DNA of 64,000 nt from Trichocoleus sp. FACHB-40. Lineage in GTDB: Bacteria > Cyanobacteriota > Cyanobacteriia > Cyanobacteriales > FACHB-T130. A program made the position numbers and the translations under genes. The notes beneath the pieces were generated by a model that saw only the letters and a list, made by a program, of their open reading frames with translations, did no database searches and was not told the DNA's origin. Of the stretch, positions 32,813-42,659 are shown one piece after another. The DNA is taken from the NCBI RefSeq assembly GCF_014695915.1, contig NZ_JACJPF010000052.1, positions 1 to 64,000 on the forward strand. Reading direction: 5' to 3'. Position 1 is the stretch's first letter; every line of letters begins with the position of its first letter.

Positions 32813-35221
32813 TTAAAATTTTGTCAGTACGCCGTAGATTGCCCAAATTGCCATTGCTCGCAGGTAGTGACTAGCACGGAAAGTACCAGCAGCTGTGATG
32901 GCTTCGGGGGTGCGGAATTGCAGCCCATTGTCGTAAACTTGGCGCACGACAGCTTCCGCCATCTGGAAGGCTTCATTTTTCATCCCCATCTGAACCATGA
33001 ATGCTGCAAGCCCAAAGTTAATCCCTGTCCAAACTTCTAGGGGATGAGTAGCATTGGGATTGAAAGGCGTACCATCTGGTTTTACTCCATTTGCAGCACC
33101 CAAAAGACCATTATTAAATTTCAAAAAGCAGGACTCATACACAGTTTTGAGGGTAGATTGTATGCACTCTACTGGCACAATGTCGGGTAATCCCAACCAA
33201 CGGGCGTAGAACTGACCGCAAAGTTGATCTGCCATCACAATATCAGATCCGCTTTCGCTGTCGAGTCGGTAATATTTACCGTTCCAAAGCTTTTGTTGAT
33301 ATAAAGATTGGGATTGGTCTAGCCAGGTTTGGTAATTGGTGGTGTTGTATTCGCCGTCAGGGTAATTTTGGGCTAATATTTGTCCGATAGCGATCGCACT
33401 CTCCAAAGCCGCTAACCACAAGCCGCCGCAATAAGCACTCACACCCTGCAATCTCCAATCATCAAAAGTCTGATCTGGCGCACCGGAATTTTCCGGAATC
33501 CCATCCCCGTCTAGATCAAATTCCTTGACATAAGCCAGCGTCTTGACAATTGAATCCCAGCATTCTTCCAAAAACTGGATATCTGTGGAGCCAGTCATCA
33601 CAAAATCTCGATAAACTTGCAAAACAAAATCGCAAGGTAAATCTTTCCAAAGGTTGCAATCCTGGTAACTGGTATAGTTAGTTTTTTCCCACGGATGCTC
33701 ATTTGGTGCGCCGAGATCGTGAGGTGTAGCATTGGCAGCTTTGCGAATTGCCTGTGCTTGATTATACCCAATAATTCTGGGAGTATCGTCCCCTGTGGGA
33801 ATTGCTCGTGAAAAAGCTTCTAAAACTGCTTTATCCAATTTCGGCCAAAGCATCGCCAAAGCAAACGAGCCGTAAAGCCGCACGTCTAAGCTTTCGTACC
33901 AACGATAATCCAGGCACTCTAAAACACCAAATTGTCCAATCGGATCTAACTCTGATGCTGCTGTCCATAGAGTACCGCCATCGCATAGCAGATACAGCTC
34001 ATTAAACAGTGCCATTTTGAACCAAGAAGGCAAGTCCTGCTGCTTTAAAATGGGCTGTTGCCATTCGCGAATTGAGTCCCGCCAAGTATCATCTTGCTTG
34101 AGGGCCGTGCGAATTATCGACCAAGCATTTGTGCCATTGCGACCAAAGAAATCAGTATAACGACGGTAATATTTAGTGATAGAATCCCCCGTACCGAATT
34201 CCATCACCGGAAAATCCCAGCAGACGATAAAAGGAATATAACGAGTTCTACCAGGTTTCAGAGTAAAGCGGACAGCGATCGCGCTAGCTATTTGTTCCCC
34301 TGGTGCGGCTGGCGTTTCATCTTGCCGATCCGACAAGGTGCCATTACAAGCAAAAATATCCCAAATATCGCCGCCATCGCTTGCCGGGTCCCAACGACTG
34401 TGATGGAAGACTTCTAAACTGGGATTAGTCACAGTAGCGATCGCTAACTGTCCTTCCCCCTCCCCAATTTCATCATGCAGCCTTACCCGATCTAGCAGAC
34501 ATCCCACGCGGTGAAAGTCGGAAATCCACTGATTTAAGTTTCCCGTACTATCTCCCCATCGTGGCTGATACTCGTAAACCGGGCTACCATCATCCCGCAC
34601 CCGTACTTCTGGCGACTTAATCGCATTGGTAAACCAACCGACCACATTCTGCCAAGTCAGCATAATGCTAATCGTTATCGGCTTATCTGTGGGATTGTAT
34701 GCAGTCCAGCGAAACACAGCTGTAGGGTAAGAAGTTTCCTGATAATTTCCCGCCCAAATTGGCGAAAACTGCTCGCAAGTCAACTCCGCCTGAAACACAT
34801 TTTCATAGACAAACCAACTGCGCGGATAAAGCGCATGATAAGTCCCCGTCCCCAGTCCCTTATCCCCAGTCCCTTCCTTGGGATACCACTGCCAGCGAGA
34901 TAAACTGCCATCCTCTGGCGGTTCCGTACACAGCGCATAAGCTTGCGCTGGGGAGTCTTCTGGCTGCTCAAAGACGCTAAACTGGCAAGCAGGCAGACTG
35001 CGAAATATGTGTTCTCCGCCATTCAGGTGCCACAAGTTAAAGTCACCTCTTGGGGAACGACCAATGCAACCTGCGCCAAAGCCACCCAAAGGCATACCGT
35101 GCCAAGGGCCATCGTCGAGATTACTGGCATAGCGGACAGTGTAAGGCTTGTCCCATCCGAGTCCGATGGGACGCTTCCAGGTGCATTCGGGAATTTCCAA
35201 GCGAGGGCGTTGATAAATCAT
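32813..35221 (-). CDS. GH116-family beta-glucosidase/glucosylceramidase-like enzyme
   Basis: An 802-residue protein. The N-terminal beta-sandwich has PWHGMPLGGFGAGCIGRSPR and FNLWHLNGG; the C-terminal (alpha/alpha)6 barrel has DLDGDGIPENSGAPDQTFDD followed by WRLQGVSAYCGGLWLAALES. The Asp in the PDQTFDDW region (about residue 580) corresponds to the GH116 acid/base. The family includes human GBA2 and archaeal beta-glucosidases acting on glucosides or glucosylceramide. The protein lacks a signal peptide, so the substrate is intracellular. It stands alone. Confidence 0.9.
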   Translation of the reverse strand: MIYQRPRLEIPECTWKRPIGLGWDKPYTVRYASNLDDGPWHGMPLGGFGAGCIGRSPRGDFNLWHLNGGEHIFRSLPACQFSVFEQPEDSPAQAYALCTEPPEDGSLSRWQWYPKEGTGDKGLGTGTYHALYPRSWFVYENVFQAELTCEQFSPIWAGNYQETSYPTAVFRWTAYNPTDKPITISIMLTWQNVVGWFTNAIKSPEVRVRDDGSPVYEYQPRWGDSTGNLNQWISDFHRVGCLLDRVRLHDEIGEGEGQLAIATVTNPSLEVFHHSRWDPASDGGDIWDIFACNGTLSDRQDETPAAPGEQIASAIAVRFTLKPGRTRYIPFIVCWDFPVMEFGTGDSITKYYRRYTDFFGRNGTNAWSIIRTALKQDDTWRDSIREWQQPILKQQDLPSWFKMALFNELYLLCDGGTLWTAASELDPIGQFGVLECLDYRWYESLDVRLYGSFALAMLWPKLDKAVLEAFSRAIPTGDDTPRIIGYNQAQAIRKAANATPHDLGAPNEHPWEKTNYTSYQDCNLWKDLPCDFVLQVYRDFVMTGSTDIQFLEECWDSIVKTLAYVKEFDLDGDGIPENSGAPDQTFDDWRLQGVSAYCGGLWLAALESAIAIGQILAQNYPDGEYNTTNYQTWLDQSQSLYQQKLWNGKYYRLDSESGSDIVMADQLCGQFYARWLGLPDIVPVECIQSTLKTVYESCFLKFNNGLLGAANGVKPDGTPFNPNATHPLEVWTGINFGLAAFMVQMGMKNEAFQMAEAVVRQVYDNGLQFRTPEAITAAGTFRASHYLRAMAIWAIYGVLTKF

Positions 35222-35561
35222 TTCCTGATTTTACGGCGTTTCGTCTGATTCCACCCCAATCCGGGCGAATATTGATATTGACATTTACTAAAGTATCAAT
35301 ATTTTTAATAAATTCGATAGCAATCTCTATGTTTTGCGTTTACTCAACGTATTGCTTCCCAGTCTATTCATCATTTCTTCACTAATATTTTATACACTCT
35401 GGTTTCAGAGGCTTCACGATTCTTAATCTATAAAGCTGGTGTTGATTGCAAACCTCTCAAAGAGCCTGTCACAAAAAAACATTGCCCAATGCAATAAATT
35501 GCTCGAAGTGACAATTTTATTGCTATCCTTTCTAAGGCGTTAATAAATAGCTGTACGTAAA
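35222..35561. other. intergenic region, no gene seen
   Basis: AT-rich sequence between divergent genes, expected to hold both promoters. ATATTGATATTGACATTTAC with AGTATCAATATTTTTAAT (35267-35309) is a loose inverted repeat that could be an operator. Confidence 0.3.
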
Positions 35562-35885
35562 ATGGGTCTAAAAATCATTGAAAATTTTGATGGCAATTTT
35601 ACCCTCGATCCAGAGGCAAAAGAAACTCTGTTTAATTTATTAAAGGGCGAAGCTTTTGTAAAGCAAATTACTGAGCAAATGCAGTGCGAAGAAGTTGAAT
35701 TTACAGAATTTCTTTTCCAGCCAGTTCCCTACAGCACAGCCACACCTAAAGGGATGCCAGCCGAATTTGAGAAATTCCACCAATCTGAGGATCACCTGAT
35801 TATTAACGTCCCCCCTAATTTCATGTTTAAAGCTAAAATTTTTAAACCAAGTCGCCTTTGTGCCATTTATCGAAAGGTGAGATAA
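35562..35885 (+). CDS. hypothetical protein
   Basis: A 107-residue protein, not recognised. It has an alternating charged/hydrophobic pattern: DGNFTLDPEAKETLFNLLKG, then QMQCEEVEFTEFLFQPVPYS and VPPNFMFKAKIFKPSRLCAI. It has no signal peptide or membrane segment. It ends just before a bidirectional hairpin and converges on the tubulin-like gene. The codon pattern looks genuine. Confidence 0.6.
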   Translation: MGLKIIENFDGNFTLDPEAKETLFNLLKGEAFVKQITEQMQCEEVEFTEFLFQPVPYSTATPKGMPAEFEKFHQSEDHLIINVPPNFMFKAKIFKPSRLCAIYRKVR

Positions 35886-35895
35886 AGACCACCTT

Positions 35896-35924
35896 CTCGT
35901 TCCCAGGCTTAGCCTGGGAACGAG
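35896..35924. terminator. bidirectional hairpin between convergent genes
   Basis: CTCGTTCCCAGGCT and AGCCTGGGAACGAG pair around a single T. The same motif family appears in part at 32789-32815 and 60171-60187, so it is a dispersed repeat placed here at a convergent gene junction. Confidence 0.7.
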
Positions 35925-35947
35925 TTAATCAAGGTGTCTCGATTAAT

Positions 35948-38900
35948 TTAGGTGAATTGAACCAGTCGAGTACCGCACTTGGAACAGAACTTAGAATTAG
36001 CGGGGTTTTTGTTGCCGCAACTGGTGCAGAAAACCTGTGCAGGTGCAGCACCACCATTATTAACAGGCGGCTGATCTTGCGGTTGTGGTGTCACCACACC
36101 AACACCTTCACCAACATTTAACTTATTGACAGCTATGACATTTTGAATAATCGTAGCTTCGCGTCTGTAATCTGGGCTATCAGTTCCGCCATTTTTCTCC
36201 AATTCCACTTCTCGCTGCTTCAGATAAGCCATCAACTGATTATATAAAACTCGCTTTTCTTGGGGTTGATCAGCGGCGGCGAGGAGTGCTGTCACTTGAC
36301 GCTGAATTTCCTCTTTATCAGGACGACACGCCAGCACTTCCAACACTTGTACAGCTTCTTCCCAACCGGAAGCAATATCTACATTTTCTGTACCAATGAC
36401 AGTTTTCCTTGTGTAGCGGATCGTATTTTCTTTAGTGTTGCGATTTTCTTCTAGTCGCAAAACACGAAAAGCTCGTGCTTGTACCACCAACCGGAACACT
36501 TCTGGATCTTCGGGAAACACATCCCAGAAAGGGGGTTCTTTTTGAATGTGGACGGGTACGGGAGGATCTTTGCTTTCGCCTTTAAGTTGCGATCGCTTGG
36601 CTTCTATAGATTGTCCTTTCCAGTCTTGATATGATTGTCGCAGCTCTCGCATTCCGTCAATGCAACGCAGAGAAAAGCCGCCTTTTTCTTGCACAAAAAC
36701 AATTCGGTGACGTTCTTGATCTCCTAATGGTGTGATCGCATCGCTACTCCCGACTCGTTCTTGCAAATATGGTAGTAGTTTAATTGCGGCTGGATCGGTG
36801 CTGTTGCGACCACCGACGATGGCAACTTTGGTATTTAATGCTGGCGTAAAACCTGCATCTGCACCACTGAGAACGGCTTGGGAAAGTAAAATCAGGGGTT
36901 GCGATTTTTGGTAGGCGATGCGAATGTTGCTACGAATTGCTTCCGGGTCGTTTTGCAAGGCTTTGAATAAGCGATCGCTTGCGGCGAGTTCCCTTTTAAA
37001 CCGACTTTCTTGGGGAGACTTCTCTACTACTAACTGAGTTCTGCTAACGACAATTTCCTTGAAGTCATCCGAGTTCACATCCGGTAGTTGAGTAATATCA
37101 AATAGCTGCATTACTTCCCCAGCAGCGCGTGTTTGTTTCCACAGAGGACTAGCATCGCGCAACACATCTTCTGACATCGTGCTGCAAATTTGATCTATAC
37201 CCAATTCATAGCGGCTTTTGCTACCTTCTGATGCACCCGCCAACTGCTCAATCATATCGCGATAGAGCAGGTTTAGTTCTTCCCGTTCATACAGTTTAAT
37301 TCCGTTAATTTTCAAAGCATCGGCGCTATCAGCTTCTTTATCAGCTTTTTGTTTGAAACCATCGCGTAGTTGCCGCAACTTTTGATTAAATCGAGCTAGT
37401 CGCCGTTCTAGTAATTCCAGATGTTCTTGCATTCTGGCAATTACTTCTAATGCTAAAGCGCGTGCTTTGCGCTGAATAATAGCAACAAAACTACCTTCTA
37501 AACCTGTGAGAGCATCTTCGCAATATTTCTCCATTTGTGCTTGCTTGGTAAGACCAAACAAGCTTTTAAATTGATTAATATCTTGTAAAGCTGTCTCATA
37601 CTGTCTTTGCCGATTTGCTTCGTTGGGTTGCCAAATTTTTTCTGAGTCGCGGCGAAACTTTTCTGCGGAATTTGTCAATAGTTGGCGGGCTGTAGCGATG
37701 AAGGCATCGGCAAATTTTAATCCTCGGTTGCGATCGCGTACAATGTCGTACAACTCCACCTCTAACGCTTTTCTTCCCTGCTGGATAATGCGGTTGCGGT
37801 TGTCGTACATTTTTTGCAGGAAGTCACCATGCGATCGCTCATCCGGACTTAACTCCCGCAAGTGGTTGGCGCGATATTCATCTACCTTTGGTGTGAGATA
37901 AGTATCCACGAATTGCAGAATTTTACCCCGTTCCGAACCGATAACATTTACACCTTGATGGGTGCATTGCAGTTTATTATCGGTAGCGATTTCATTGCGA
38001 ATGCTGTTCACCCAGTTGGAAATTTCTGACACATAGGATTTATCATTCGCTGAGGATAAATCTGCTATAAGTTCCGCGTCCGTTAACCGCATTCTTTTTA
38101 GGATATCGGTCTGCACCAAATCTAAAACATTTGGCGGTAACGGTACAGATTCATTCAGCCACCAACTGACTAAATCTACTCCCAAACGACTAGATAAAGA
38201 AGTGCGAATTTGAGCCAGGGGAATCTCAATCGTAGAGAGTCCAAAACTCATAAAGTTTTTGGGATAACCTCTTCCGCCTGGATCTGCTTGCGCCCAAGCA
38301 CCTTTAATATTGTCTCGGATTGAACGCTTGTGGGGAGCAAAATCGCTAGTTAAATCTAGGAAAATATTTTGCCCGATCATTTCCCGAATTTGGTCTAGGG
38401 AAAACTCACTTTCCCCATTTTTTGTACCTACTAAATAGGTAAAATCAAATGGAGGGCGTTTGTTGCGAACTTCATCTGCTAATCCACCACTAAATTGAAC
38501 AGCGTACTCGGTTCTATAATCCGAGAAATAGCTTAATTCCATCATCGCTGCGTAGCCATTAGCGAGAACGCGATCGCCCACTTTGATACTCGCAAAGGCA
38601 TTAGGCATCGGCACAATTGCCGTTATCAGGGGGCTGGCTTGACCTTTGAGCCAATTGCGGATGCAATAGCCCAAATCGATCAGCATACCGCTACCAGTAC
38701 CCCCAGAAAGGGAGCCTGTGACGAAGACATTTAAACCACCGCTGCTCACCTTAATGCCGTATTTATCCAGCATAAAGTTTTCGTGACCCTTGACGCGATC
38801 GCAAGCTTCATTAAATTTTTGCTGAATTTTGTGGTAGTTATAAAAAAAAGCAAATCGGCCGCAAGCGCGAATTTGACCCGCACCTGCTTCTAATGCGCCA

Positions 38901-39223
38901 ATATTTCGCTCTAATTCTTTGGGAAACCACGACTCAATCCAAGGATATTTTCCCATATTGGACATAATATCGCTGACTTCTTTGCCGCTGACACTTGCCC
39001 AAAATTTCTCGTTATCTTGTAATGGCGTTCCTGCTGCTTCTGGGTTGTTTACTTTGTAATCTTTATCGGTATCAATTGTCAGGAAACTAATGATCGGGAA
39101 ATTCTTTAAACTGCCATAAGTTTCTTCTACCAGTCGGCGTACCCGCGACAGCACTTCCACGCCTGTTCCACCTACTCCTACGAGTACGGTGGGAACCATA
39201 CTTTTTTCTTCTACTGCTGCCAT
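35948..39223 (-). CDS. tubulin-like (Tubulin_2) GTPase with C-terminal zinc ribbon
   Basis: A 1091-residue protein from the ATG at 39223 with AGGAG upstream. The N-terminal domain starts TVLVGVGGTGVEVLSRVRRL and has the GTP-binding loop VTGSLSGGTGSGMLIDLG (about 167-183), the tubulin/FtsZ GGGTGSG type. SFLTIDTDKDY and AGQIRACGRFAFFYN are typical of Tubulin_2 proteins. A long helical middle (about 400-700) follows. The C-terminus is a zinc ribbon, CTSCGNKNPANSKFCSKCG (about 1066-1084). Such large tubulin-like proteins occur in bacteria beside vWA and receptor genes, as here, rather than in cell-division loci. Filament formation is possible but unproven. Confidence 0.85.
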   Translation of the reverse strand: MAAVEEKSMVPTVLVGVGGTGVEVLSRVRRLVEETYGSLKNFPIISFLTIDTDKDYKVNNPEAAGTPLQDNEKFWASVSGKEVSDIMSNMGKYPWIESWFPKELERNIGALEAGAGQIRACGRFAFFYNYHKIQQKFNEACDRVKGHENFMLDKYGIKVSSGGLNVFVTGSLSGGTGSGMLIDLGYCIRNWLKGQASPLITAIVPMPNAFASIKVGDRVLANGYAAMMELSYFSDYRTEYAVQFSGGLADEVRNKRPPFDFTYLVGTKNGESEFSLDQIREMIGQNIFLDLTSDFAPHKRSIRDNIKGAWAQADPGGRGYPKNFMSFGLSTIEIPLAQIRTSLSSRLGVDLVSWWLNESVPLPPNVLDLVQTDILKRMRLTDAELIADLSSANDKSYVSEISNWVNSIRNEIATDNKLQCTHQGVNVIGSERGKILQFVDTYLTPKVDEYRANHLRELSPDERSHGDFLQKMYDNRNRIIQQGRKALEVELYDIVRDRNRGLKFADAFIATARQLLTNSAEKFRRDSEKIWQPNEANRQRQYETALQDINQFKSLFGLTKQAQMEKYCEDALTGLEGSFVAIIQRKARALALEVIARMQEHLELLERRLARFNQKLRQLRDGFKQKADKEADSADALKINGIKLYEREELNLLYRDMIEQLAGASEGSKSRYELGIDQICSTMSEDVLRDASPLWKQTRAAGEVMQLFDITQLPDVNSDDFKEIVVSRTQLVVEKSPQESRFKRELAASDRLFKALQNDPEAIRSNIRIAYQKSQPLILLSQAVLSGADAGFTPALNTKVAIVGGRNSTDPAAIKLLPYLQERVGSSDAITPLGDQERHRIVFVQEKGGFSLRCIDGMRELRQSYQDWKGQSIEAKRSQLKGESKDPPVPVHIQKEPPFWDVFPEDPEVFRLVVQARAFRVLRLEENRNTKENTIRYTRKTVIGTENVDIASGWEEAVQVLEVLACRPDKEEIQRQVTALLAAADQPQEKRVLYNQLMAYLKQREVELEKNGGTDSPDYRREATIIQNVIAVNKLNVGEGVGVVTPQPQDQPPVNNGGAAPAQVFCTSCGNKNPANSKFCSKCGTRLVQFT

Positions 39224-39377
39224 GATATTTCTCCTGTATCAGCTTTTTTAGTTTTAACGCAAAGGTAATCGCAGAGGTAGCGCTGTCGCGCCGCTTCGCT
39301 AACGCAGAGTCAGAGTAAGTCCTTTGCGCCCCTTTGCGAAAGCCTCTGCGTTCTTTGCGTTGCAAAATATGACTTAA
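39224..39377. repeat. short repeat-rich spacer
   Basis: Between the vWA and tubulin-like genes lie AACGCAAAGGTA, AACGCAGAG and several TTTGCGT segments, pieces of the same repeat family as 395-517 and 8510-8580. No gene. A promoter for the tubulin-like gene could lie here. Confidence 0.45.
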
Positions 39378-40283
39378 TCAACACGACGAGAAAAAGGGTA
39401 AATCAAGTATTTTCCAGATTTGCCAAATAATTATTGGCGTAAGTACGCTCCAAAATAAAGCATTGCCTAGAGATAATTGTCCAGAAAGATTCATCGGTAA
39501 CTTGAATAAACCCTGAAAGATGAACTTATCAAGAATCAGAGTCAGCATCCACATCAACGCAATCCAAGCAGCACCTAGCCATAAGATAATCCATTGGCGG
39601 TTACTGTTAAATCGAGTAAAAAATCTTTCTGTAAAAAACCTTTGGAGATTACTGGTTTCACCAGACGCATAAATGCCGCCTGTAGTGAAAGCTGTTAATT
39701 TTAATTCTGGGGAATCTGCTCCGACTACGATTGCATTAACCTTAACTTTACGCGCCACAGCATTACTTACAACATTCGGTGATACATTAGCACCGCCATC
39801 CGTTACTAATAATAATTCCCGGCAGCGATCGCTAACTCCACTCAGTGCTTCTGTACCTTTTTGAATTGCTGCATTGATGTCTGTGGTATTATTCGCAACT
39901 AACTGAGGTAAATCGGGATTTTGCAAGGCTTGGGTTAATTCATCGCTTACCTGTTTGCTATCAGTTTTAAATTCGTTACCTGTAAGACTTTGCACCACAC
40001 CCCCAAACCCTAAAATTTGCACTTGGTTGGCGTTTCTTAACTGGGCATTTTCTGCCAAATACGACTGTACGGCTTGCACTTCCTGGTACATAATCGTACC
40101 AGGGGCGTTGAACTGCGTGCCGTAGGTGCTGGTGCTAAGATCCAGAGCGATCGCTACCGCAACTTTTGGTCTACCCAGCCCCAATAACCAGCACAAAAGC
40201 GCTGCTATTAAACAAAGGGAAAGAAACATTAACGGAATCTGGAATAGAGGATACCGCCAGAATGCGCGACGAAAACTACTCAT
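39378..40283 (-). CDS. membrane-anchored von Willebrand factor A protein
   Basis: A 301-residue protein with one N-terminal membrane helix (IPLMFLSLCLIAALLCWLLG, about 16-36). A vWA domain (about 41-225) with the metal site D48-L-S-T-S (DxSxS), TDINAAIQKG and LLLVTDGGANVS follows, then two more helices near the C-terminus (about 232-254 and 275-295). The domain likely faces the periplasm. It lies between the tubulin-like and receptor genes, all minus strand, and fits the pattern of vWA-containing signalling or conflict systems. Confidence 0.85.
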   Translation of the reverse strand: MSSFRRAFWRYPLFQIPLMFLSLCLIAALLCWLLGLGRPKVAVAIALDLSTSTYGTQFNAPGTIMYQEVQAVQSYLAENAQLRNANQVQILGFGGVVQSLTGNEFKTDSKQVSDELTQALQNPDLPQLVANNTTDINAAIQKGTEALSGVSDRCRELLLVTDGGANVSPNVVSNAVARKVKVNAIVVGADSPELKLTAFTTGGIYASGETSNLQRFFTERFFTRFNSNRQWIILWLGAAWIALMWMLTLILDKFIFQGLFKLPMNLSGQLSLGNALFWSVLTPIIIWQIWKILDLPFFSSC

Positions 40284-40564
40284 GGGATGTTGGGCGTGCG
40301 ATCGCTAAATTGGTAGACAAAATTAAATAAAACCTCTCCCCTTGTAGGGGCGGTGAGTCTTGACAATTTTTTCTAGTGTAGCGGTGCCTAAACCTATGGT
40401 TTAGAGGGGATCTGTCCTTGTTTGCATCACGTTTTGATCCTCCCAACCCCCCTTGGAAAGGGGGGCTAGGAAGAAGTTGCACATGGTTTAGCCTTTCCCC
40501 CCCTTCCCTGGTAGGGAAGGGGGCTGGGGGGTTAGGTTTTTTGTCCATATACTTACCCCTCTAC
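40284..40564. repeat. G/C hairpin cluster
   Basis: Two strong stems: CCCCCCTT / AAGGGGGG (40447-40465) and CCCCCTTCCCT / AGGGAAGGGGG (40499-40523). They separate the receptor and vWA genes and may reduce read-through between them. No gene. Confidence 0.6.
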
Positions 40565-42211
40565 TTAAATTGGATCGAATTGATATTTCGATCCGGCTGG
40601 CCCATTTTTACCGGGAACAGCTTTAACCAAAGGAACCTCATTGAGAACATTAAAATCGGTTGCAGTTCCCGTAATCGGGATACCAACTTGAAGTTGCTGC
40701 GATACTCCAGAACGGTTAGGATTTTGGCTGAAGGCAGTTGCTAAAGCTTGAGTAGCATCATAAGCTGTGGCAGTGCGCCAGCTGACTCTTCCTTTCCAAA
40801 TTGTGGCGGCTTGATTTGCAAATGGATCGTTTGGCTGGGAACTCCAGGGAACCGCCAAAACGATGTTTTGAATTGCATCTCCCCCTTGGATTAAAATTGC
40901 AGGGTTATAAAGTTCATCGCCGCCAATTAATTCTAATGATTGATTAGCTTTAGCGATCGCAACGGCTTGATCGGCTTTGTTTTTACTTAGTGCCAAAAAG
41001 CCAATTTTCGCCCCAGCGTTGGTAACATCGGCAATGGTAGCAGCAGCATCAAAGCCAGCAGCATTAATATCTACTTCTTTAACGACTTTGCCGTTAACTT
41101 GAGATAAAGCAGCTGTGAATTGATCTTTGAGTTGCTGACTGTATTGACTATCAGAATTGTAGAAAACGGCAACAGCAGCGGGAGATTGCTTAGAGTTTGC
41201 GTATTTCGCCAAGGTAGTGCCAACAGTTTTTAGGTAACTTCCTAACAATTCGTTGGCTTTTTTGGCCAGAGAAATTGTTTGCAAAGTTGATTGACCGCTG
41301 CTATTGGGGGTGATGCTGGTGCTGATGGGAGAAAGTACGGTTAAGCCAGCTTGTTCGTAAAGCGCGATCGCTTGTTGACTTCCATTATCTACCCCATGTC
41401 CCAGCACTCCCAAAATATTCGGCGACTTAATCAAATCTTGCGCCAGGGAAGCTGCTTTTTGCGGTTCAATATCATTGACAATTACCACCTCCAACAAACG
41501 TCCAGCCGTCGGAGGCGAGGCGTTAAACTTGTCCTGATATTGTCCGACACCCCGAAGAACTTCTTTCGCTGTATCGGGGTTGGGGGTGACGGGAACCACA
41601 ACAGCCATCGTCAGGGGATTTCCAGCTTTTTTAGCTTGGGCGTTGTTCAGGTAAATTTTGCTTTCCGGGTCGTTGGGGTTGGCGGTGACGGCTTGCTGGT
41701 ATTGCGTGATCGCATCATCCCATTTCTTCTGGGCAAAAGCCAATGCCCCGGCTTGTTTTGCCGGATTTGTTGCACCCGCAAACAATATCTTTTCACCCTG
41801 ACTAATCAGCTGGGCGTTTGCAGATGTATCGCTGACAATTGCTTGCGGATCTGCTGGCGCTACTGCTTCTGTACTAGCTGTGGAAGGTTCAGAAACGCTA
41901 GAAGTAACTTCCGCAGGCTGCTTCCCTTGTAAAACTTTATATAAACCAAATCCTGCTAACAGTGCGATCGCAATTCCCGCCACAATGAAAGCTAATCGCG
42001 CCGACGACTTAGAACCGGGAATACTCGACACAACAGTTTTCTGACTTTTTTTGCCCCCCGCGATCATTGCCTCTTTAGGCAAGCCACACATAATACAGTC
42101 TGGCCCGTGATTTTCCTGCGGTGTATGGGGTTCAGTGCTAGGGTACTGTTGATTGTTATTTTTAGGTACACCGTCGCAAATCCATGTGCCTTGAGGATTC
42201 AACTTTCCCAA
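40565..42211 (-). CDS. membrane-anchored ABC-type solute receptor with N-terminal Cys motif
   Basis: A 548-residue protein. The cytosolic N-terminus has WICDG and HGPDCIMCGLPKEAM (Cys residues at about 12, 39 and 42), a small zinc-binding-like motif. A membrane helix (AFIVAGIAIALLAGFGLYKV, about 74-94) follows, then a TPR-like pair (AQKKWDDAITQYQQAVTANP, about 165-195) and a periplasmic-binding-protein domain (about 200-540; ILGVLGHGVDNGSQQAIALY, GLTVLSPISTS) of the branched-chain amino acid type (Peripla_BP_6). With no permease genes nearby and its membrane anchor, it is more likely a sensor than a transporter subunit. It is the first gene of the minus-strand receptor/vWA/tubulin set. Confidence 0.8.
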   Translation of the reverse strand: MGKLNPQGTWICDGVPKNNNQQYPSTEPHTPQENHGPDCIMCGLPKEAMIAGGKKSQKTVVSSIPGSKSSARLAFIVAGIAIALLAGFGLYKVLQGKQPAEVTSSVSEPSTASTEAVAPADPQAIVSDTSANAQLISQGEKILFAGATNPAKQAGALAFAQKKWDDAITQYQQAVTANPNDPESKIYLNNAQAKKAGNPLTMAVVVPVTPNPDTAKEVLRGVGQYQDKFNASPPTAGRLLEVVIVNDIEPQKAASLAQDLIKSPNILGVLGHGVDNGSQQAIALYEQAGLTVLSPISTSITPNSSGQSTLQTISLAKKANELLGSYLKTVGTTLAKYANSKQSPAAVAVFYNSDSQYSQQLKDQFTAALSQVNGKVVKEVDINAAGFDAAATIADVTNAGAKIGFLALSKNKADQAVAIAKANQSLELIGGDELYNPAILIQGGDAIQNIVLAVPWSSQPNDPFANQAATIWKGRVSWRTATAYDATQALATAFSQNPNRSGVSQQLQVGIPITGTATDFNVLNEVPLVKAVPGKNGPAGSKYQFDPI

Positions 42212-42659
42212 TCTCCGTGATAACCCTTTTGGTCTTTACTTATTGTAGTAATTACCATCTTCAACCCACAGAGGGAATGTTCCACCCTTGTCTACCCTCT
42301 AAGTATTAATTGTTGTTACAAAAATATTTGGAGCGCGATCGCCCAAATAGGGCCATCCTAATCAAAAAGCCCCTACCGTATAGGGTTTCTCAGTTGGGTG
42401 GAACATATTGCGGTTCTAACGTTTGGTAGAGGCATCGCATTGCCATACCCCTACAGATGTATTGCATGCAACCCTTGAATTGCTATAGCAACCTTCTCTG
42501 GCCTAGACGATTTAATATATGTAGGTATGTAAGATGCGTTATGATCCGCTCCTCTCTCAAGTGGCACTCGCCTTCATCTGGAAAAAATCTAAATAAAGAT
42601 TATCAACATCCTAGATGCGCTCATAAAAAGTAAGATATAAAAATTTCCTGAAAATCTCA
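42212..42659. other. intergenic region, no gene seen
   Basis: About 450 bp between divergent genes. It contains one HIP1-type site and AT-rich stretches (42500-42640) where the promoters of both flanking genes are expected. No RNA structure or open frame could be supported. Confidence 0.35.

Noticed and set aside
35050-35385. Plus-strand frames over the start of the GH116 gene
   Set aside because: Antisense to a well-supported enzyme.
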